Below, one piece after another: positions 57,060-64,000 of a DNA stretch of 64,000 nt. Positions within the stretch are counted from its first letter, which is position 1; each line of letters starts with the position of its first letter. Source of the stretch: Lumbricus terrestris (lineage: Eukaryota > Annelida > Clitellata > Crassiclitellata > Lumbricidae). The notes below the pieces were generated by a model. It saw nothing but the letters and a program-made list of their open reading frames with translations, was not told the DNA's origin and ran no database searches. The stretch lies in assembly GCA_949752735.1 (NCBI GenBank), contig OX457041.1, forward strand, positions 22,449,617 to 22,513,616. The letters are read 5' to 3'. A program made the position numbers and the translations under genes.

Positions 57060-58625
57060 TGACGATTATTTTCAGACTGGAAATCTGTTTACCCTTTGAT
57101 GTGGTCTTCTGCTTGTCTTTTGCTGAAGGATGTTTCCCGTCATGCTTTAAATCTGCTTTAGTTACACCTCTGCTTAAAAAACCTGACCTAGATTCCAATA
57201 ATCTGTCTAACTTTAGACCTATCTCGAACCTAAATAACATTTCCAAGATCCTTGAACGTCTCTTTCTTACTCGTATCAAGAAGCACATCACTTCCTCTCC
57301 CAACTTCAGTCCTTTTTAGTCAGCTTATCGTGAAGGCTATTCCACTGAGACTGCCCTTACATCCACGCTGGACAACATCTTTTCGTCTATTGACAATGGT
57401 AGAGCCTGCCTTTCTGTATGTCTTGACCTCAGCGCAGCTTTCGATACCGTAGACCATCAATTACTTCTTTCTAGACTCACGAAAAGCTTCGGTGTCTCTG
57501 GTACTGCTTTAAACTGGTTAGCGTCTTATCTGGGTGACAGGAATCAGCAGGTGGGCATCGGTACCGCTCGGTCTGAACCCACTTTTTGCACTGCTGGAGT
57601 TCCACAGGGATCTGTCCTTGGTCCTCTATTATTCACAGTCTTTACCTCACCAATTAATCGCATAACTAATCATTTTGGTGTCCAATTGCAGCAGTACGCA
57701 GACGACACTCAGCTCCATAATGCTCTGTCACACACTGATCAGTCCGGTAAACTTAAACTTGAGGAGTGCCTTTCATCTTTATATGCCTGGTTCTGTTTTA
57801 ACGATTTGGCTATAAACCCAAACAAGTCTGAGGCAATTTTGTTCGGGTCATGACAACGCCTGCGTTCTTTTCCTTCACTTTCCAGCATCGACCTCGCAGG
57901 CTCCGCAGTACAATATTATCAGATTCTGTTAAAACTCTTGGGGTTACCCAGAAGAGTATGCTTACTTTTCGGATGCATGTAACTAACCTTTGTAGATCTT
58001 GTTTTTATCACATCAGGGCAATACGCCACATTAGGTCGGCTCTGACTAAGGATATGTGGAAGACTTTAGCTTGCTCCCTTGTCTCCTCTCGCCTTGATTA
58101 TGCTAATGCGATTTTTGTTGGCATTTCAGACTATGAGTTACATAGGCTGCAGCGCATCCAAAATTTCTTAGCTCGGGTTGTGCTGCGTGTCCCACTAAGA
58201 TCAAGTTCTTCAGTTTTGCTTCATCAGCTGCATTGGCTTCCTGTCGAGTTCAGGATTAAATTTAAATTGGCCTGCTTAACCTACAAATCCCTCTCTACCG
58301 GAACACCTCCCTACCTTCAGTCACTGCTTACTCCTTACATTCCTCCTCGTTGCCTGCGATCATCAAGCGTGGGTCTTTTAGCTGATTCTCGATGCAGAAC
58401 TGTTATGGGCTCGCGTGCATTCCATGCCTCTGCTCCCAAAGAATGGAATCTACTTCCACTCTCTCTTCGTTGCTCAAATTCACTCCCTACCTTCAAAAAA
58501 CGGCTCAAAACTCACTATTTCTCTTTGGCTTTCAAGCACATGGACCTTTAACTGCATCTTCCTCTGGCGGCTAACTATCCGCGCCTCAGATTCACACTTT
58601 GGTGTGACCTTGCGCGCGTTATAAA
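57060..58625 (+). mobile_element. L2/CR1-group non-LTR retrotransposon, 5' truncated
   Basis: Reading across frames: SALVTPLLKKPDLDSNNLSNFRPISNLNNISKILERL; SAYREGYSTETAL; VCLDLSAAFDTVDH; AGVPQGSVLGPLLFTVF; LQQYADDTQLH; NPNKSEAILFGS; and an open C-terminal frame 57850-58551 with SSRLDYANAIF, LHQLHWLPVEFRIKFKLACL and EWNLLPLSLR. RT blocks are well preserved, with YADD intact. Frame breaks near 57320 and 57850 and loss of the endonuclease make it inactive. Confidence 0.88.
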
Positions 58626-58720
58626 TTTATGTAATAATAATAATTCTGCGCGTGTTTGCGATTTAAATCGCTTATTTTCATCCATGTAGGCGTAGGCCCT
58701 ACCGGCCCCTACGACGGCCT

Positions 58721-59022
58721 CATGGGCGGAGACCTAGGGGGACAGAGGAGACGGTCCCCCCAATGGAGGTGTTGAGGGGACACCCCATGTATTCTCCCCC
58801 CCCCAAATCGTTGAGCCTCACGACTAAAAAAGGTCATCAACTTTTTTGGCGGCGAAAATAGAAAATTTCGTCGAGATTTCGCCGGATGAAAAAAGGTCGT
58901 CAGAAATTTTGGCAGGCAAAAGATGGAAATTTTTCGGCGATACTCAGCCATTCGTCCGTCAAAAAATCTCGCGTCTTTTCGTCCCCCCCCCCCCCAAGTC
59001 TCCACCCAGGTCTCCGCCTATG
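58721..59022. mobile_element. hAT-like MITE, 302 bp, perfect 8-bp TSD
   Basis: The ends CATGGGCGGAGACCTAGG and CCAGGTCTCCGCCTATG are flanked by GACGGCCT at 58713-58720 and 59023-59030. The core motif appears inverted at 58820-58838 (ACGACTAAAAAAGGTCATC) and at 58884-58903. Confidence 0.85.
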
Positions 59023-59233
59023 GACGGCCTACGTATATTGCAAAGTTCTGGAACAAGTAACCTACTAGTTGTCGATACGAATTTAACGCGCCGTTACTTC
59101 GCATCGTTCGCGCTACCGGTAAAAGCGGTGAGGATGTGCATACCATGGATCCACGACAACTGGCCCACCTACAACTGGTCCAACGATAACTCGTCCCCAG
59201 ACAAGCAACTGATCCAACGACAGCTCGTCCACC

Positions 59234-59619
59234 GAAATAGAAGCCGGATTATGAGAAAGCGCTTGAGAAATGGAAGCTGGATGAAGACTCTTCATTTATG
59301 AAATAGAGGCTGTATTTATGAAAAGAATTCATGGTTTTCTAACCTAGTTGGAAGCTGAATTGATGATTTTCATTCATGTACTTCAACCTGCATCCAGGCT
59401 GATCCAGCTTCTATTTCAGATCTTAAAACACCTTGATCCAGCTTCCATTTCTTAAACTTTTTATCAATCCAGCTCCTATTTCCCCTGTAAAAGAACCTTC
59501 ATCCAGCTTCTATTTCCCAAGCGTTCTGTTCATAAGTACAGCTTCTATTTCACCTGTAAAAGAGCCCTCGTCCAGCTTCCATTTCCCAAACGTCTTCTCA
59601 TCAATCCAGCTTCTATTTC
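59234..59619. repeat. Foldback element, CCAGCTTCTATTTC repeats
   Basis: Left-side GAAATAGAAGCCGG and GAAATGGAAGCTGGATGAAG pair with seven right-side copies of (T)CCAGCTTCTATTTCCCAA-like units (59406-59619). It is nested in the element at 59146. Confidence 0.75.
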
Positions 59620-59670
59620 AGTTGCAGAAACCATCGCCTAAAAAATTCCAAGGGAGCATTTTGTCGTTAA

Positions 59671-60220
59671 TGGTGTCCAGCCATTACCGCGCAGGACATT
59701 TGCGCGCCGTCATTTGCGCGCCGTCGTTTGCGCGCAACGTCATTTGCGCGCAGGACATTTGCGCGCAGCGAAAGTGTTTACACTCAAAATATAAACAAAA
59801 TCACGTATGAAACATATGTCAGAAAATCTTTAATATTATTCTTAAAGTAATAAGTGTTAGGAATAAATGTTTTCTACGTAATGAGCGTTAGGAATAAATG
59901 TTAATGTTCTACGTAATGAGCGTTACGAATAATATCTTTATTTACTTGTATTTATTTATTTGTATCCTATTATGCGAAATAAAAAACAACGAACAATATC
60001 TTTATTTAGGTTTATGTGCGAAGACAAACACGAATAGGCTTACACATCAAATCGCGTATATCGTACCCATCACACAGGAGTTCGCTGTTTGACCATACGA
60101 AGACGGCAGATATAATATTAGATATAGGCCTAATTGTACAAGTCTACGCTGCGCGCGCACGCAAATGACGGCGCGCAAATAACGGCGCGCAAGCGTCCTG
60201 CGCGGTAATGACAGGGTGCC
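59671..60220. repeat. Foldback element, CATTTGCGCGCCGT repeats, 8-9-bp TSD
   Basis: The arms CATTACCGCGCAGGACATTTG (59690) and CAAGCGTCCTGCGCGGTAATG (60190) enclose degenerate CATTTGCGCGCCGT units on both sides. They are flanked by GTCGTTAAT at 59662-59670 and 60221-60229. The middle is AT-rich with duplicated TAATGAGCGTTA(G/C)GAATAA. Confidence 0.78.
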
Positions 60221-60768
60221 GTCGTTAATCATTTGTCTATGAATCAATATTTTGTGAACGAGTTGTCGTTGGACCAGTTGTCTGGGGACCAGTTGTCGTT
60301 TGTCGTTTGACCAGTTGTCGTGACACCGCATACCATTATACGAAAAAAAACTGCAGGCCTACGTGCCACTCTAACAGAAGAACTTTGACTCGAAAAAAAT
60401 AAATATAAGGAGTGACCCCAGGAATACAGTCCCGTTCGAGTATGGGAAGGCGATTGTGCAGCTTCATTTCAGACGCTGTAAAATGCTAAACCTTTTTACT
60501 AGGCCTAAATAGGCCCCATTTTGCGGGGATTGTTCCTTTGGAAGGCTCTGGCGGGCCTGTTGCTCCCTAATCACTTAATATGGCATTACCTGCGCCTAGA
60601 CTGCCTCTTATTCGATGATTAATTATTTGCTCACATACTCTAACTTCCTAAACTTTTTGTTTTTCTGCATAACAATGAACCATGCATGAAACTGTTAATT
60701 GTTACTAGATCATGCAGTCATAATATAGTACATTAAACAATAATTTGATTTGATTTGAATCTGATCAG

Positions 60769-60945
60769 AAGAGGATGTCGCTAATTTTGTCCAGTTGACG
60801 CGATCAACTGGAACTCGATTAGTGTTTGGCCTGAACCTTCAGCTTCGATTCGGTTCGCAGTGGGGTCCGTTAAATGCCATGGAGCTCTTCGGATACTGTA
60901 ATGATATGAAGTTCTGTGAAAGTATTGACTGGGAATTGGGAAATG
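60769..60945 (+). CDS. HPSE: Heparanase B exon 3: LVFGLN to WELGN
   Basis: The acceptor CTGATCAG is at 60768. It reads EDVANFVQLTRSTGTRLVFGLN, then LNAMELFGYC and IDWELGN, closely matching gene A and human (LIFGLN..WELGN). It ends in phase 1 with G before GTGGGT (60946). The GTAAGC four bases on would break the frame in exon 4. Confidence 0.88.
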
Positions 60946-61382
60946 GTGGGTAAGCTCATAATCTAATAGGTTTTGTGCTGAAATGACTTATATTTGGAGG
61001 CCAGTTGTATTCTTCTGCTCCAACATATTAACAAATGTAGCTAACATGCCAGAATATTAATTTACACATGTGTTGCATTAAATGAGAAATATGCTACATT
61101 GATTTTCTGTTGCTGGGTATGTGCTTCAAGATCATTTACTGGAAGGTGACTGATTTGCTGGCACTGTTTTGACATACCGGTACACAGAGGGCTATGCATT
61201 TCAATCTCAAGTCATCTAGGTAGGCTAGTGATCATTGCACTTTACTTCTTGTTGATATATTCTTCATACTGCTGATGTCTGCTCCTTACTGGCATCTCAG
61301 GGTCTTCTGCACCAGCTATATTTACTGATGATGTGCAAGCCTACATTCATACCTACTCGGCTGATGCGGTGGCCGCTGTCAG

Positions 61383-61495
<113 letters not shown>

Positions 61496-61732
61496 CCTCC
61501 AATCGGCTATAGTCTTAAATTCCTCCAAAACACAGTTTATTTGGTTGGGTGCCTGTAGGCAACTCCAGGGTATTGACCTCTGCCAACTGGCTCTGCTCTT
61601 TCCTCATAATCTCCTTTTCCCTCAGTTCGTGATCTGGGACTCACTTTCGATTCTGAACTCACTCTGTCCCAGCATGTGAACTTGGTTGCTCGGAGTGCCT
61701 ATTACGAGCTTTGTCATCTCCGGATGGTCCCC

Positions 61733-61850
<118 letters not shown>

Positions 61851-62435
61851 GACGTGGTCGTCGTACTTGTCCACGCCTTTGTTACAAGTCGAATCGACAA
61901 CTGTTGCTCCTTACTTGCTGGTCTCCCCTTAGGTCCTGGGGCGACTCTTGATCGTGTCTTGCGCTCGGCTGCTCGCCTTGTTGGGCGGTTTTCTGAATTT
62001 GCTCCTGTTCCTGTCTATATGCGCGATGTGCTGCACTGGCTGCATGTGTCCCAGCGAATCTCATACCGCATTGCTGCTGTGGTCTCTCGGTGTGTCCTTG
62101 GTTGTGCTCCGTCATACCTGCGTGATCTTTGCTGTCCAGACTCTGACGTTGTATCGCGTCGTGTAGGCTACTTCGCTCTTCGGCTATGGGTGAGCTTCTG
62201 GTCCCGCGCCCTCGCTTAGCTATTAAGCAGCGCCGTGCTTGCTCGGTCGTGGGACCTATAGGCTATATACTGTCTGGAACGACCTCCCGGTTACGCTTCG
62301 CTCTCTACTTGTGGTCCATCCGGCTGGGTTCTACAAGTCTCTCGAGTCTTTTTTCTTTGTTCGTGGTTGGGCTGGGAGCGCCTCTGAGTAGTTTCTTGAA
62401 GGGGCGCTATATAAATGCTCTGAATGAATGAATCC

Positions 62436-63662
62436 AGGTGCTGTAGGCCTACTGCCGCACTACAGCCCAAACCTAGAATGCCTTCTCATATTTTTGAATA
62501 ATGCTTGTGTAACAATGCACTGCTGCTCTGTTGCATTTCACCCTTTTAGTGCTGCAAACAAATTTGCGTGTTTTTACGGCAGATGAAAACTATTGGGATA
62601 ATTTGCCTTCCTACATATTGCTTTTGCTTTAATGCTGGTTAGATATTATGTGGTAGTCTATAGTAGCGATCATCGTGGTGACTGTGATTTGATGCAAGCT
62701 TGGGCGCCGACTCTGCGAGGCCCGTGAGTGCTCAGCACCACCAGAAATTGGTCCTGCGAGTCCCGCCTATGCATGGGCACCACCAAGATCAACCAACAAG
62801 ATGTGCATTTTATGATATTATTTCTCTGTTGGCATTGCTTATCTATAAAAATCATTGCGTCTTTTACATATTTTCTTTTATCTCAGTTAGACTACCTTAC
62901 TATTACTCAAGTTTTACCCCGTCCGGTAATCTGAACTCCATACGAATACGAGGAACCTCGAAATCCTGCGCATTCAATCCGCTTCAGTAATTTTTTTTTA
63001 TTACGGACGAAGGCGACGATTTTAATGACTGTTTCTTTTTATTGAAAATGCTAGGCTATAATAAAAATGATTCTCACTGCGAGAGTGATCATTTTTTTAA
63101 AGCAATTGGGAGGAACATTTATTGAAGTCTTAAATCATATCTTTAAACAATGAAATAATTGGAAATTTTGATGAGATAGCAGCTTAAAATGTCACTATTT
63201 CATGTTGTGTGGAATTTTTTTAAACAACGGCAAGGATGCTTTTCAAGTCTTAAACCACGACAATTTCATAAAAATGACAGCCTATGAGTATGATGCTACC
63301 ATCGCATTGTGGCAAGAACAAATTCGAAAATGGTTAGGAGCACATCCCCTCCCCAAGCCCTTGGGCTTTTCTCTGCTCGGCGATTGTCCTTTGACCGCGA
63401 GTTCGCCCCCTAAAACCATGAACTAGTCTCCGCCTTAGAACAGAGGTAATTTCAATGACTCTCCTATAAAAAAATGGCTAAAAAATTGTCCACGCTCGCG
63501 CGCGGTACTCTTTCACATTTGTTTGGGCACTCACACTCTTCAGGTCAACTCGGCGCCTATGGATGTAAGCCTAAGCTAATGCAACCAGGCATTTACAATG
63601 CTACTTTATGTAACCTTTCAGACTTGCTCTTATGTTGACTTGAATTTCTTATTATTTTTCAG
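62436..63662. other. Intron 3 of gene B, distal part
   Basis: 62436-62650 aligns with gene A 12580-12890. The rest holds no recognisable gene until the exon 4 acceptor. CCTTTCAGACTTGCTCTTAT (about 63616) matches gene A at about 13677. Confidence 0.6.
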
Positions 63663-63894
63663 AGCCTGACAATTATGGTAAACACAAAAAGAAAGGCCTG
63701 ATTAAGCTCACACCAAAGCAAATTAGTAATGACTTCAAGAAAGGCCTGATTAAGCTCACACCAAAGCAAATTAGTAATGACTTCTGGATTTTGAAGTCGC
63801 TTCTTCGCAGGTTCAGTAACTGTCGCAACAGCGCCATCATGGGTGCGGATGTTACCACTCCATCGACTAAGCTCGGTAACCAGATCTTTCGAGC
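63663..63894 (+). CDS. HPSE: Heparanase B exon 4: Glu acid/base and 16-residue tandem duplication
   Basis: The acceptor ATTTTTCAG is at 63662. AG plus the G of exon 3 makes GAG, giving WELGNEPDNYG with the catalytic Glu in place. The 48-bp unit 63689-63736, encoding KKGLIKLTPKQISNDF, is repeated at 63737-63784 with no difference seen. It then reads WILKSLLRRFSNCRNSAIMGADVTTPSTKLGNQIF. It ends in phase 2 at GTAAGA (63895). The exon is 232 nt against 181 nt in gene A; the duplication keeps the frame. The remaining exons lie beyond the window. Confidence 0.9.
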
Positions 63895-64000
63895 GTAAGA
63901 ATGCGTTTCTAATGTCTTCTTAATGTGACGTGAAACTTGAACTAATTCTGCTGGAAGTTGCTGTGATCAGAAACTTTATCTGCAGAATGTCTTTTTGTCT

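Larger units (their letters stand above)
59146..60327. repeat. Foldback element, ACAACTGGTCCAACG repeats, 8-bp TSD
   Basis: The left arm (59146-59233) and right arm (60235-60327) are inverted and composed of degenerate ACGACAACTGGTCC units. They are flanked by GCATACCA at 59138-59145 and 60328-60335. Two further foldback elements sit inside. Confidence 0.75.

Overview
The window is animal genomic DNA. Genes are split into short exons with GT-AG introns of up to 9 kb, the intergenic DNA is packed with DNA transposons, foldback elements, Helitron-like ends and 5'-truncated non-LTR retrotransposons, and the palindromic word TAGGCCTA is scattered throughout. Together with sea-urchin TU-like foldback elements this suggests a marine invertebrate deuterostome (echinoderm or hemichordate-like); the species cannot be fixed from the sequence alone.

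The host genes are two tandem, same-strand paralogues of heparanase (GH79 endo-beta-glucuronidase). Gene A (1354-33086, +) is complete: ten coding exons join with consistent phases into a 511-residue protein with signal peptide, (beta/alpha)8 core and C-terminal beta domain. Gene B (48148 to beyond the right edge, +) shows exons 1-4 only. The two genes share intron positions, intron phases, stretches of intron sequence and an upstream block (about 85-620 versus 38855-39350), so the duplication unit included the promoter side. Gene B keeps the catalytic acid/base Glu. Gene A has Ala at that position while keeping the nucleophile Glu, so A is a candidate pseudoenzyme. Gene B carries an in-frame 48-bp tandem duplication in exon 4.

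Layout. 1-1353: upstream block and a mariner end. 1354-33086: gene A. Its intron 1 holds a Helitron-like fragment, an inverted Tc1 pair and a hAT MITE. Intron 2 holds a 7-kb hAT-like element containing microsatellites and a perfect 1.43-kb direct repeat. Intron 3 holds a foldback element and intron 4 a mariner relic. Intron 5 holds a young, internally deleted Ty3/gypsy-type LTR retrotransposon nested in a foldback element, then a trinucleotide microsatellite mosaic. Intron 9 holds a foldback element split by a CR1-like insertion. 33087-48147: intergenic DNA with non-LTR relics, Helitron, hAT and piggyBac-like MITEs, a mariner element, a pair of perfect hairpins, a 172-bp tandem array and nested inverted repeats. 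48148-64000: gene B exons 1-4, with intron 2 swollen by nested hAT, mariner, Helitron, non-LTR and foldback elements.

Comparing paralogous introns gives empty sites that confirm several insertions (hAT at 3807, hAT at 4985, CR1-like at about 61260). The main themes are divergence of a tandem heparanase pair, a SCAN-like capsid in the retrotransposon Gag, a palindromic core shared by several unlike hAT MITEs, and several foldback families whose arms are made of short tandem repeats.
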